From the NCBI GenBank assembly GCA_002753565.1, contig PEAM01000005.1, positions 62,001 through 126,000 on the forward strand: a stretch of 64,000 nt of DNA. The letters are read 5' to 3'. The translations under genes were made by a program, and so were the position numbers. Shown one piece after another: positions 50,928-59,636 of the stretch; within the stretch, counting starts at the first letter, position 1, and each line of letters starts with the position of its first letter. This stretch comes from Magnetococcales bacterium (GTDB taxonomy: Bacteria > Pseudomonadota > Magnetococcia > Magnetococcales > JADFYX01). The notes beneath the pieces were generated by a model that did not search any database, was not told the DNA's origin, and saw nothing but the letters and a program-made list of their open reading frames with translations.

Positions 50928-52449
50928 ATCCCAACTCCTTCAGGTAACCATCCATTTCTACTTCCAAGTTCACCAACTCCGCCTTCAGAGTCTCCCGCTC
51001 AGCCCGTACTGCCTCCAGGTCTATCTCTTCCTCTTCTTCAAAGGTATCGACGTATCTGGGAATGTTGAGATTGAAGTCGTTCTCGGCGATCTCCTCTGGG
51101 GTAGCCAGATAGGCGTACTTGTCTACCGACTCCCGCGCTGTATAGGTCTCCACGACCTTGGCGATATGGCTCTCCTCCAGGAAATTCTGGTTCTTGCCGT
51201 CCTTATACTCACGGCTGGCATCGATGAAGAGGATGGATGAATCGGTTTTGTTGGTTTTATCGGTTTTCTTCCGTCGGAAGACTAAAATGGCAGCGGGGAT
51301 ACCGGTACCGTAGAACAGCTTCTCTGGCAGGCCGATCACCGCATCCAGTAGGTTTTCCTCAATCAGTTTCTTCCGGATCTTCCCTTCAGCGGCTCCTCGG
51401 AACAGCACTCCGTGCGGCACGACCACCCCCATGCGCCCGGTGCCGGGCTTCAGTGTTTCGATCATGTGCAGTATAAAAGCGTAGTCGCCCTTGGTCTTGG
51501 GAGGGATGCCCCGGCGGAAGCGAGCAAAGCGGTCGCCATCAGCTTTCTCGTGGCCCCACTTCTCCAGACTGAAGGGTGGATTAGCTACCACCACGTCGAA
51601 GTGGCGTAGCCGGTCGTCACCATCCAGCAGCTTGGGGTTGCGAATGGTGTCGCCCCACTCAATACGGTGATTGTCCTCACCGTGTAGGAACATGTTCATC
51701 TTAGCCAACGCCCAGGTGCTGCCGATAGCCTCTTGGCCGAAGAGAGCGTATTTGCGGGAACCCGTAGCGGCCTGAATCTGCCGCCCACACTTCATGAGTA
51801 ACGAACCAGAGCCACAGGCCGGATCGCATATTTCATCACCCTCTTGTGGGGCTACCAACTCGGCGATCAGCTCCGATACCTCCGGTGGGGTATAAAACTC
51901 TCCAGCCTTCTTGCCCGATGTGGCAGCGAAGTTCTTGATTAGGAACTCGTAGGCGTTGCCGATGATGTCCAGCTTGCCCACCCGGCTTGGGCGCAGGTCC
52001 AGCTCCCCCTTGGCAAAGTCTTCAAGAATATGGCGGAGGATGTCGTTCTTCTGTGCCTCATCTCCCAGCTTGTTACTGTTGAACGAGATATCCTGGAAGA
52101 CGTCCCTCAGCTTATTGATATTAGCCTCTTCAATGGCATGGAGGGCCTTGTCGATGCGCTCACCGTTGCCCGGCTCATGTCTCCGCTTGTGCAGGACGTA
52201 GAAGCTGGCCGACTCTGGCAGTACGAACCGCTCGTTCTTCATCATTTCGGTGATCAACTCAGGGGAGTCGCCGTACTCGGCTTGGTAGTGTTCCTCCCGA
52301 TCCCGCCAGACATCGCTGATGTATTTGAGAAACAGCAGGGTCAGGACAAAGTCCTTATAGATGCTGGGGTCAACTACTCCCCGGAAGGAGTCACAAGCCC
52401 CCCAGACTGCTTTGTTGATCTCATCCTGACTAACTGTCGTGTTTGCCAT
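50917..52449 (-). CDS. hsdM: Type I DNA methyltransferase, M subunit
   Basis: The 510-residue protein has the HsdM N-terminal domain (LTLLFLKYISDVWRDREEHY), SAM-binding EICDPACGSGSLLMK (207-220) and the catalytic NPPF (290-293) for N6-adenine methylation. An insertion reading KTDKTNKTD near residue 400 corresponds to three 9-base repeats that recur elsewhere in the island. First gene of the leftward RM operon. Confidence 0.95.
   Translation of the reverse strand: MANTTVSQDEINKAVWGACDSFRGVVDPSIYKDFVLTLLFLKYISDVWRDREEHYQAEYGDSPELITEMMKNERFVLPESASFYVLHKRRHEPGNGERIDKALHAIEEANINKLRDVFQDISFNSNKLGDEAQKNDILRHILEDFAKGELDLRPSRVGKLDIIGNAYEFLIKNFAATSGKKAGEFYTPPEVSELIAELVAPQEGDEICDPACGSGSLLMKCGRQIQAATGSRKYALFGQEAIGSTWALAKMNMFLHGEDNHRIEWGDTIRNPKLLDGDDRLRHFDVVVANPPFSLEKWGHEKADGDRFARFRRGIPPKTKGDYAFILHMIETLKPGTGRMGVVVPHGVLFRGAAEGKIRKKLIEENLLDAVIGLPEKLFYGTGIPAAILVFRRKKTDKTNKTDSSILFIDASREYKDGKNQNFLEESHIAKVVETYTARESVDKYAYLATPEEIAENDFNLNIPRYVDTFEEEEEIDLEAVRAERETLKAELVNLEVEMDGYLKELGYGS
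51241..51266 (-). repeat. Triple 9-base repeat inside hsdM (partial copy D)
   Basis: On the minus strand three AAACCGATA-like words in a row encode the KTDKTNKTD insertion. The TGACACTTTTT leader of the full copies is absent. It matches the 26-base end of copies A to C (42149, 55758, 58219). Confidence 0.6.
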
Positions 52450-52473
52450 AATCGGTTTCGCCTTTATTATTGT

Positions 52474-53061
52474 TTAGCTGAGGACCTTGCGGGCAACCGC
52501 CATCATCTGCCGCTCTCGGTTGTGAATCAATGCCTGCATTGTCTGTTTCTCTCGTTGTACTGCCCGAGCTAGCTTTACCACCGTCATCTGGTCCTTCAAG
52601 GACGGTACGACCACCGGGGTTTGCTCCAAAAGTCTCCTGGTCAAGCTGGGCAATCGACTTCCAGCAGCCGCTTGCTTGAAATGGTTCTGAGCTGTCGTCT
52701 GGTTAAGCTGCCAAACCAGGAACTCAGAGTCCAGGCCAGACGCTGGTAAAGGGTGTACCACATAGAAGTGGGGGGAGCAGAGAGTATGCTCAGTGATGGT
52801 ATCCAGATGCACCACATGATTGTGGTACCCCCGAGCAACTACCAGTACGTCACCAGCTCGCAGCCATTGAGGTTCCCGTTTGCTCTGGGCTTCAGTCCGA
52901 ATCAGCTCATTCCAGTTTACACCCAGCTCTTGGGTGATATTACGTAGCTGAATTACCTGAGCAGAACCGTTGGCAACCTTCTGGATGCGGCCCCGGAAAG
53001 GATGTCCCAACCGAACTGATGCAATATGAGAGAGTTTGGTGTGTTTTATAGTTTCATTCAT
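52474..53061 (-). CDS. Half-size type I S-like protein
   Basis: The 195-residue protein (MNETIKHTKLSHIASVRLGH, PQWLRAGDVLVVARGYHN, LLEQTPVVVPSLKDQMTVVK) has a single target-recognition domain and one C-terminal helix. This is the form of half-S subunits or of specificity subunits used by other systems. It lies 24 bases upstream of hsdM, in the same direction. The start is uncertain because no ribosome site is visible and an operator-like palindrome overlaps the ATG. Confidence 0.7.
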   Translation of the reverse strand: MNETIKHTKLSHIASVRLGHPFRGRIQKVANGSAQVIQLRNITQELGVNWNELIRTEAQSKREPQWLRAGDVLVVARGYHNHVVHLDTITEHTLCSPHFYVVHPLPASGLDSEFLVWQLNQTTAQNHFKQAAAGSRLPSLTRRLLEQTPVVVPSLKDQMTVVKLARAVQREKQTMQALIHNRERQMMAVARKVLS

Positions 53062-53126
53062 CATGAAGCAAAAAGTATTTGACTTTAGGCAACAAGTCAA
53101 GCATTTTTTATTTCATCGACCATGAA
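53053..53126. promoter_or_regulatory. Divergent promoter region with paired operator palindromes
   Basis: TTCATTCATCATGAA (53053-53067) and TTCATCGACCATGAA (53112-53126) share the form TTCAT-N5-ATGAA and lie 59 bp apart. Between them TTGACTT and AAGTCAA form a further inverted repeat (53079-53100). The region separates the leftward half-S/RM operon from the rightward unknown genes. One regulator could control both. Confidence 0.6.
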
Positions 53127-53145
53127 GCAGTTAAAGGAGGTTTCC

Positions 53146-54327
53146 ATGTCACAACACTACAGCACACAATCTTTTTTTAGGAAAGCTCCAAACGCTCTCC
53201 TGCAGCGGTACTTCTCTAAGGAAGGAGTGCTGACAGACTTTGAGTTTGACAAGCTCAAGGAAGGGAATCCCAAACCGCTGTTCGATGCTTGGCTTGAGCT
53301 GCCGGTCGAAAAGAGAAACACCATGGATGGAGCATTCCAGGATATCTTCAGGTTGAGCTGTGAAAAGGGTTTTAACGCAATCAAAGATGAGGCTAAGTGG
53401 CATCTTGAGGAGGGCTTCGAGGAGTTTATTCTCAAAATGTCAGGCCTGAAAAATCATTGCGAGCGTGCTTTTATCACTTTCCTGGATCACTCGGGCTATT
53501 GGCCGGGAGCCTTGATGTTTTACCATGCCGACACATTGTCATCATGGAGGAAACGGAAGAATATTCCCAAGGTGGCGGCGAAGTGTGATGATGCCAATCT
53601 TTGGGATCTGGCCCGTCAGATCAAAGAGTATTTTAACTCTACTGAAGGCAGAGGGCGGAACTGTGTCGTGGAGGCACTGCGTCGCAAGGATAAAGACTAT
53701 TTCTTTGCCTATCCCGAAGATTACTCACAACACAGCATCGAATGGGTGGAGGGTGAGTTCCAGCCTCGTCCCCACAATCCCGCTTTTGAAATCATCTTCG
53801 TATATACCCAGAGCGAAGGCACTCTGGATCTGCACTTCAAAGGTAACATGAAGGCCAAAGAGGCTTTGCAATACTATTTCGTTGAAACGATCCTTGGAGA
53901 ATTGGAACTTCAGCCGGAAGAGGATGATGAGCGGGTGTATGATCTCAACCCTCTACGCAATCGAGAGTTTTCTTTCCAGTATGACCCTGAAAGCGGTATC
54001 CAATCCGTAAAGGTGAAGAGAATGAGGCTTTCCTCAAAACTCAGGAAGGGCGACCGGATTACGCTGGAAGCAGACATAAAAGAGACGGATAAAGCCGTTT
54101 ATGACCTCCTGGATAATCTCGCCGAGTCGGTATCTGTCGATATGTACAACGTGACTCGGGTTGAGCTGGTTGCCAGTATTGACAGAGGCGGGGATAAAAA
54201 GCCAAAAAATGAATTATTTAGTGTGACCTTTCCAAACTCATGCTCCTTGAAGTACGACGACATGGGGCTGAAATTACGGGCTATGCTGGAGGCGTCTGGG
54301 ATTGAGCCAAAAGAGGAGGATAAGTGA
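53146..54327 (+). CDS. Unknown protein, first gene of a two-gene module
   Basis: The 393-residue protein (MSQHYSTQSFFRKAPNALLQ, RYFSKEGVLTDFEFDKLK) has a helical N-terminal half and a beta-rich C-terminal half. The ATG at 53146 follows AAAGGAGG. It overlaps the next gene by four bases. No known family is recognised; its constant coupling to the next gene and location beside an RM operon suggest a defence or regulatory module. Confidence 0.65.
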   Translation: MSQHYSTQSFFRKAPNALLQRYFSKEGVLTDFEFDKLKEGNPKPLFDAWLELPVEKRNTMDGAFQDIFRLSCEKGFNAIKDEAKWHLEEGFEEFILKMSGLKNHCERAFITFLDHSGYWPGALMFYHADTLSSWRKRKNIPKVAAKCDDANLWDLARQIKEYFNSTEGRGRNCVVEALRRKDKDYFFAYPEDYSQHSIEWVEGEFQPRPHNPAFEIIFVYTQSEGTLDLHFKGNMKAKEALQYYFVETILGELELQPEEDDERVYDLNPLRNREFSFQYDPESGIQSVKVKRMRLSSKLRKGDRITLEADIKETDKAVYDLLDNLAESVSVDMYNVTRVELVASIDRGGDKKPKNELFSVTFPNSCSLKYDDMGLKLRAMLEASGIEPKEEDK

Positions 54328-55586
54328 ACCCGAACATGGACTCTATCGCCGCTATCAGTGGTCTGTTTGCCCGCTTGGCTGTTACCGGTGGGAAGCCGGT
54401 TATTGTTGGGGGGGAAGAGGTGATCCGATGGCCAGAAGGGCTGTTGTCTGCGTTTGAATCCATCGGGCTACTATCCCAATCATCCCCTGCCACATCTATC
54501 ATCTGTAATGACTGCGAAGAGCAATGCGTCATGCCGGTGATTACCCTGCCCTCTGAAGGGAGTCGCCCAGCCCGGACTTTCTTGCTATGTGACGGGCCAT
54601 CTCACACCAACCGGGTGACGATTGATCCGAAGACCCTTCAACAGTGGAAAATGACCACCACTTCGGTTGCTCATGCTGTTGCGCATCTGCTGGACATCCC
54701 TACCAAACCTGTTTCTATCACTCAAGAGTTGTGGCGACTGGGACAGGCGGAGTTTTCCGATAGCTTCCGCGACTGCTTTCTCTCGTTGACGGATGCTGGA
54801 GATGGAAACGCTTCTCCAGCGGAGGATTCGGCGACCTTCACCCTCATGATGCCGGGGCAGACGAACAAGGGGACCGTCCACCTAACTCGCATACTGATGA
54901 TGACTAAAAACGGGTGGGAGATCAACCGGAGCCGATTGGAGAAAATGATAGGGCCTATTGTCCAGTCCAATGTGCAGACACAGAGCGACTATTTCTGCCG
55001 TCAGGGGAAGGTATGCTCCATTTCCTTTGAGGGCGAGGCGTTCACTCTCAAAGATTCGGTTGGGCTTGGGTATGTGCAATATCTGTTGCGTCGTCCAAAT
55101 AAGCAGGTGTCAGTCCGGGAGATGATTATGGCAGTGAATCCACCGCCGCCATCAGCGATTCAAAGCTATGGTAAGCAGCACTCCGAATCCGCGCTATTGG
55201 ATGAAGGACTTCACATAGATACTGACATCGACGAGGACGTCACCAGTCCAGCTAGTATTGCACATTACAAAAAAGAGGTGCAGCGCCTTAAATCGGAAGC
55301 AACCTTTGCTCGAGAATCTGGCGATGATGAGACGGCAGATCGGCACGAAGATGAGGCCGACCAGTATCAGACATTTATCAATGCCAACACAAAAAGAGGA
55401 AGGAGGCCCCAAAAAACACCCACTCGCTCAACCAAGGACACGGATGCGGTTAGGAAGAGGATTACCGATGCCATAAGCAAAATATCAGAACAGCATCGCA
55501 CTCTTGGCAAGCACCTGTACAACGCAGTTCAGAAGGGTGATCCATGCTGCTACCTTCCAGAAAAAACACCGGAATGGAGCTTCTAA
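54324..55586 (+). CDS. Unknown protein with winged-helix-like C-terminus, second gene of the module
   Basis: The 420-residue protein has a possible zinc site (IICNDCEEQCVMP) near residue 70. From about residue 245 it resembles a C-terminal domain seen in many large actinobacterial and proteobacterial regulators: FTLKDSVGLGYVQYLLRRPN, a helical linker, then RKRITDAISKISEQHRTLGK and GDPCCYLPE. This match is from memory of the family, not a search. Start GTG with GAGGAGGATAA. Confidence 0.6.
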   Translation: MNPNMDSIAAISGLFARLAVTGGKPVIVGGEEVIRWPEGLLSAFESIGLLSQSSPATSIICNDCEEQCVMPVITLPSEGSRPARTFLLCDGPSHTNRVTIDPKTLQQWKMTTTSVAHAVAHLLDIPTKPVSITQELWRLGQAEFSDSFRDCFLSLTDAGDGNASPAEDSATFTLMMPGQTNKGTVHLTRILMMTKNGWEINRSRLEKMIGPIVQSNVQTQSDYFCRQGKVCSISFEGEAFTLKDSVGLGYVQYLLRRPNKQVSVREMIMAVNPPPPSAIQSYGKQHSESALLDEGLHIDTDIDEDVTSPASIAHYKKEVQRLKSEATFARESGDDETADRHEDEADQYQTFINANTKRGRRPQKTPTRSTKDTDAVRKRITDAISKISEQHRTLGKHLYNAVQKGDPCCYLPEKTPEWSF

Positions 55587-55594
55587 ATCATTTC

Positions 55595-55629
55595 GGACAC
55601 GTTTTGTCCGGATCGGACACGTTTTGTCC
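55595..55629. promoter_or_regulatory. Tandem palindromic operators upstream of the primase-helicase gene
   Basis: GGACACGTTTTGTCC occurs twice, at 55595-55609 and 55615-55629, 20 bp apart centre to centre (two helical turns). Each is a palindrome of GGACA and TGTCC arms around five bases; the first extends to CGGACA/TGTCCG. They lie in the 107-bp gap before the replication gene, a natural place for a repressor of island replication. Confidence 0.7.
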
Positions 55630-55693
55630 AGCTATGGGTGATGACCCCGGCATCTTTGCCGACCATCACATCTTTCCGAAAAGGAATAGAACC

Positions 55694-58309
55694 ATGGCTG
55701 ATATTGATTTGAAGAACGATACCACCGACCTGCCTGACCAAGCTGAATCGGAATCTCTGACACTTTTTGGTCTAACGGCAACAGAAACCGATAAAACCGA
55801 CAAAACCGATTTAGTCGATAACCAGGGCTTCTTGCAGGCAGTCTTCGGAACTAGCCAGCATGACAAACTCCCCTTCGTTGTCAGCTTTCCAGGAAACCCT
55901 TCTGATGTCCCCGGCGGTTCTTGGGCGGGTAGTCCATGGAAGAATGATCCGGATGCAGCCGAGAATCTCACTGAATTCAGCAATAATTATTTTAGCCTCT
56001 CAGTATTTCGTCCTAATGATGCAATGCGTTATTACAGAAGGAAGTCACACTTTTCCGGACTCTACGCTGTGATGTTAGATGACATTGGAACAAAGATACC
56101 GATTGATAGAATAATATTGAAACCGTCATGGGTATTGGAAACATCCGAGGGGAATTATCAGGTTGGTTATTTGTTAACTGATCCAATTACCGATGTATCT
56201 ACCACAGATCGTTTGATAAAGGCTGTTATTGCTGCTGAACTTTGTGATCCTGGGGCAGATGGCCCAACTGCTCGTTTAGCCCGCCTTCCTGTTGCTATCA
56301 ATGGAAAGCACACGCCACCGTTTCTGTGCCGCATGAGATTATGGACCCCAGAGTTGCGTTATACCATCGGAGAGTTGGTTGACGGTCTGCAGTTGGACAT
56401 GAGGGAAGCGAGAAGGCCCCGCCGCACCAAATCAACGTCTCCAAGAGAAGGGGCGAAAGCTGATGACCCGGTATTGGTACCTCGTCCTGATGAGAATATT
56501 ATTATTGCAGCCCTTCGTGATCGAGGACTGTACAAAGCTCCACTGGGGGAAGGGAAACACGACATTACCTGTCCTTGGGTCGATGATCATACTGGTGCGG
56601 TTGACGGCGGTACCGCTTATTTTGAGCCCGACGATCATTGGCCTATAGGTGGATTCAAATGTTTTCACGGGCATTGCGCCGACCGAAACATCCGAAATCT
56701 GCTTCTCTATCTGGAAGTGGAGGTCAATGCTGCTCGAATGAAACCGACTATCCGTGTTGTGGCTGGTGAGATTCACCGGGTGGTGGATGCTGCCGAGCAT
56801 GAGCTGGCACAGGCCAAGCGTTATTACCAACGTGGCGGATTGATCGTTACTGTCTCAACTGATCCAGGCACCAAAGAGACCCGTGTCCAGGAGATTAGCC
56901 AACCGGCTTTGGTTCGGGCAATGTCAGGCGCAGCCACCTGGGAGAGGTTTGATGCCCGGGCTGGTTGTTGGGTCCGCATAGATCCACCAGCACGCCATGC
57001 AATGGTGCTATTTGATGCAACAGGATATCCACATCTTCCAGTCTTGAACGGGTTGGCTCGGCAGCCATACCTCCGTCCCGATGGTAGCCTGATGACGTCA
57101 GCGGGGTATGACTCTTTCACCGGCATGTTTGGGGTGTTTGATGCTAGGAGCTTCACAATCCCTGATAACCCATCAAAGGCCAGTGCGCTGTCGGCCATCT
57201 CGCTGTTAAATGATCTATTGTCCGAGTTTCAATTTGCAGCTGATACCGACAAGGCAGCAGCTCTGGTTGCCATTCTCACCGCTGCTGTTCGTCCGAGCCT
57301 GTCACATGCCCCGATGTTCCACGTTAAAGCTCACGTTGTCGGTTCGGGCAAAAGCTATCTGTGTGAGTTGATCACCGTATTCGGCACCCCTCAAAGGGGG
57401 ACGCCGACTACCTTTCCCCGTGATGACGAGGAGTGCAGGAAGTTACTGTTGGCTGAACTGCTGCGGGCGCCAGCCATCATCGAGTTCGACAATCTGACCA
57501 GCGACCTGCTAGCCCATAAGAGTCTCTGCACGGCTCTGACCTCGGAGCATATTAGTGGCCGGATTCTCGGGGTATCTAAAACCGCCACCGTCACCACCAG
57601 AACCCTATTTCTCTCCAGTGGTAACAACGTGGGGCCAATCCAGGATATGACTAGGCGCTGTATCACAATCAATATAGATCCAGGAGTTGAAATTCCGGCA
57701 GCACGTACCTTTAAACGGCCTGATCTGGTCCGTGAGGTTCAGCGTGAGCGAGGCCGTTATGTATCGGCAGCCTTGACCATCGTTCGTGCCTGGATAGGGG
57801 CTGGCAGGCCGAAGTCAGAATGTAAATCATTGGCCAGCTACGGTGACTGGTCAGAGTTATGCCGTCAGCCCCTCATGTGGTTGGGGTGTGCAGATCCGAC
57901 TGCTTCTGTGTTTGAGGCCATGGCGGAAGATCCAGATCGTGAGACCTTGGGGCGACTTCTGACGGCATGGCATGCCGAGTTTGGAATGGCCCCTACAATG
58001 GTACGAGATGCGGTTAAAAGAGCGCACCAGCTCGATCATATGATGACAATGAGCAAAGGGGAGCTTAAAGAGGTGCTTCATGACATTGCCGATGAGCGAG
58101 GTGAGATCAATCGGCGGCGACTTGGGTGGTGGATCAGGCGGCACGCTGGTCGGATAGTCGATAATCTTCGTTTTGTGCGGTCCAGTGCCACTCTTTCAGC
58201 TGAAGCATGGCGGGCTGAATCGGTTTTATCGGTTTCATCGGTTTTGAATGCCCCAGATGGAAAAAGTGTCACGGCACCCGGTTTCAATTCTAACGGACAG
58301 GAGGGCTGA
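55694..58309 (+). CDS. Island primase-helicase (replication protein)
   Basis: The 871-residue protein seems bifunctional. The N-terminal part (FSLSVFRPNDAMRYYRRKSH, FSGLYAVMLDDIGTK) looks like a RepB/prim-pol DNA-binding domain. The middle has ITCPWVDDHTGAVDGGTAYF and CFHGHC, a possible zinc site. The C-terminal part has a Walker A-like AHVVGSGKSYLCEL, an acidic APAIIEFDNLTSDL strand and TTRTLFLSSGNNVGP sensor segment of an SF3-like AAA helicase. ATG after AAAAGGAA; longer frame rejected because it crosses the operators. The gene is bounded by 53-base repeats at both ends. Confidence 0.75.
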   Translation: MADIDLKNDTTDLPDQAESESLTLFGLTATETDKTDKTDLVDNQGFLQAVFGTSQHDKLPFVVSFPGNPSDVPGGSWAGSPWKNDPDAAENLTEFSNNYFSLSVFRPNDAMRYYRRKSHFSGLYAVMLDDIGTKIPIDRIILKPSWVLETSEGNYQVGYLLTDPITDVSTTDRLIKAVIAAELCDPGADGPTARLARLPVAINGKHTPPFLCRMRLWTPELRYTIGELVDGLQLDMREARRPRRTKSTSPREGAKADDPVLVPRPDENIIIAALRDRGLYKAPLGEGKHDITCPWVDDHTGAVDGGTAYFEPDDHWPIGGFKCFHGHCADRNIRNLLLYLEVEVNAARMKPTIRVVAGEIHRVVDAAEHELAQAKRYYQRGGLIVTVSTDPGTKETRVQEISQPALVRAMSGAATWERFDARAGCWVRIDPPARHAMVLFDATGYPHLPVLNGLARQPYLRPDGSLMTSAGYDSFTGMFGVFDARSFTIPDNPSKASALSAISLLNDLLSEFQFAADTDKAAALVAILTAAVRPSLSHAPMFHVKAHVVGSGKSYLCELITVFGTPQRGTPTTFPRDDEECRKLLLAELLRAPAIIEFDNLTSDLLAHKSLCTALTSEHISGRILGVSKTATVTTRTLFLSSGNNVGPIQDMTRRCITINIDPGVEIPAARTFKRPDLVREVQRERGRYVSAALTIVRAWIGAGRPKSECKSLASYGDWSELCRQPLMWLGCADPTASVFEAMAEDPDRETLGRLLTAWHAEFGMAPTMVRDAVKRAHQLDHMMTMSKGELKEVLHDIADERGEINRRRLGWWIRRHAGRIVDNLRFVRSSATLSAEAWRAESVLSVSSVLNAPDGKSVTAPGFNSNGQEG
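55758..55810 (+). repeat. Dispersed 53-base repeat, copy B
   Basis: Lies in codons 22-39 of the primase-helicase gene and encodes SLTLFGL...TDKTDKTD. Same layout as copy A (27-base leader with TGACACTTTTTG, then three 9-base words). Confidence 0.7.
58219..58271 (-). repeat. Dispersed 53-base repeat, copy C (inverted)
   Basis: Lies near the 3' end of the primase-helicase gene in the opposite orientation to copy B, encoding VLSVSSVL on the gene strand. The TGACACTTTTT leader and the 26-base triple repeat are both kept. Confidence 0.7.
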
Positions 58310-58311
58310 TC

Positions 58312-58500
58312 ATGACCAAGTGGGTGACGATCAAAAAACTGTCTGAACTAACCGGCTACAGCCAGGATGCCATCCGACACAAGATGAGTGGCGGAGTTTG
58401 GCCTGAGGGTATTCTCTGGCGGAAAGCCCCGGATAATCGGGTAATGATCAACTTGAGGGAGTATGAGCGATGGGTGGAAGGGCAAATAAAAGTGGCGTGA
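58312..58500 (+). CDS. Excisionase-like HTH protein
   Basis: The 62-residue protein (MTKWVTIKKLSELTGYSQDA, IRHKMSGGVWPEG, then KAPDNRVMINLREYERW) is a typical Xis-type winged helix, as in excisionases encoded just upstream of tyrosine integrases. It follows the replication gene by two bases and overlaps the integrase gene by 31 bases. Confidence 0.88.
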   Translation: MTKWVTIKKLSELTGYSQDAIRHKMSGGVWPEGILWRKAPDNRVMINLREYERWVEGQIKVA

Positions 58501-59636
58501 CTGTGAGGGGTGACAGCATTCAGATCGATTTCCGGTACCGTGGTGTGCGGTGCCGGGAAACACTTAAGCTGACTGCCACAAAGGCGAATATGAAGTATGC
58601 TGAGAATTTTCGGCGTATCATACTCCATGAGATTGCCACGGGTAGTTTTGACTATGCTGCCCATTTTCCAGACTCTAAGCGAGCCGCCATGTTTGGTTTT
58701 GCTCGGGGCGGGAATGAAACGGTGGAGGTTGCCATGAAGGGATATATGGCAGCCATCCATCGCACTACAGCGGTCTCCACCTTTAGAGATTACGAGAGTG
58801 CAGTACGACATCATCTGATTCCTGCTTTTGGGCATATTCAGCTAAAACATCTTGCTGCAGCTCAGGTCCGTGCTTGGATTAGCACTTTGGATATTTCTAA
58901 CAAGCGCATCAACAACGTGATGGTACCACTCAGGGGTATGCTCAAAGATGCCTTTGCTGACGGTATCATTGACAAAGACCCCATGGCCCGCATTAAAAAC
59001 CTGCCTGTAGTGCGTGAAGATCCTGACCCATTCAGCCCTGAAGAGCAGGAGGCCATCCTGGCAGAGTTGCGACCACAGGCGCACAACCTAATCAAGTTTG
59101 CCTTATGGACTGGACTGCGAACGGGTGAGTTGATCGCTTTGGAATGGGGTGATATCGACTGGAAACGGGGTGAGGTAGTTGTGCGACGGTCAATCACAAG
59201 AAAGACGGTGAAGACCCCAAAGACAGCTGCCGGTATGCGAGAGATCAAATTGCTAGGCCCTGCCATGGATGCTCTGACAAATCAAAAGGCACTGACCTTT
59301 CTGGAAGGTGGGCGTGTATTTTACAATGACCGTACCAATAGCCCTTGGGAGACTGATGCACAAATTCGCCGCACAGCCTGGGAGTACGCCATTAAAAAGT
59401 CTGGGGTACGCTATCGGAGTCCATATCAAACCCGTCACACCTACGCCTCTATGATGCTTTCAGCCGGAGAGTCTCCTATGTGGGTCGCCAGACAAATGGG
59501 GCATCGTGATTGGGGGCTGATCAGAACCCGATATGGTCGATGGATTCCTCAAGCTGATGAGGGGGCGGGAAGCCGTGCTGAGGCTCTATTTAGCCACAAA
59601 ATGGCCACAAATAAAAAAGCCAACCAGTGTAAGTGA
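58470..59636 (+). CDS. Tyrosine integrase of the ssrA island
   Basis: The 388-residue protein has an arm-binding DUF3596 domain (GVTVRGDSIQIDFRYRGVRC), a SAM-like core-binding domain (VSTFRDYESAVRHHLIPAFG) and a catalytic domain with GLRTGELIALEWGDIDW (Arg), QTRHTYASMML (Arg/His), QMGHRDWGLIRTRYGRW (His, nucleophilic Tyr). It lies 21 bases from attR in the ssrA 3' end, the expected place for the enzyme that inserted the island. GAGGGAG precedes the ATG. Confidence 0.93.
   Translation: MGGRANKSGVTVRGDSIQIDFRYRGVRCRETLKLTATKANMKYAENFRRIILHEIATGSFDYAAHFPDSKRAAMFGFARGGNETVEVAMKGYMAAIHRTTAVSTFRDYESAVRHHLIPAFGHIQLKHLAAAQVRAWISTLDISNKRINNVMVPLRGMLKDAFADGIIDKDPMARIKNLPVVREDPDPFSPEEQEAILAELRPQAHNLIKFALWTGLRTGELIALEWGDIDWKRGEVVVRRSITRKTVKTPKTAAGMREIKLLGPAMDALTNQKALTFLEGGRVFYNDRTNSPWETDAQIRRTAWEYAIKKSGVRYRSPYQTRHTYASMMLSAGESPMWVARQMGHRDWGLIRTRYGRWIPQADEGAGSRAEALFSHKMATNKKANQCK

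Noticed and set aside
55544-55693. Upstream start of the island primase-helicase
   Set aside because: It would overlap the preceding gene and translate through the tandem operators; the ATG at 55694 with AAAAGGAA is better.
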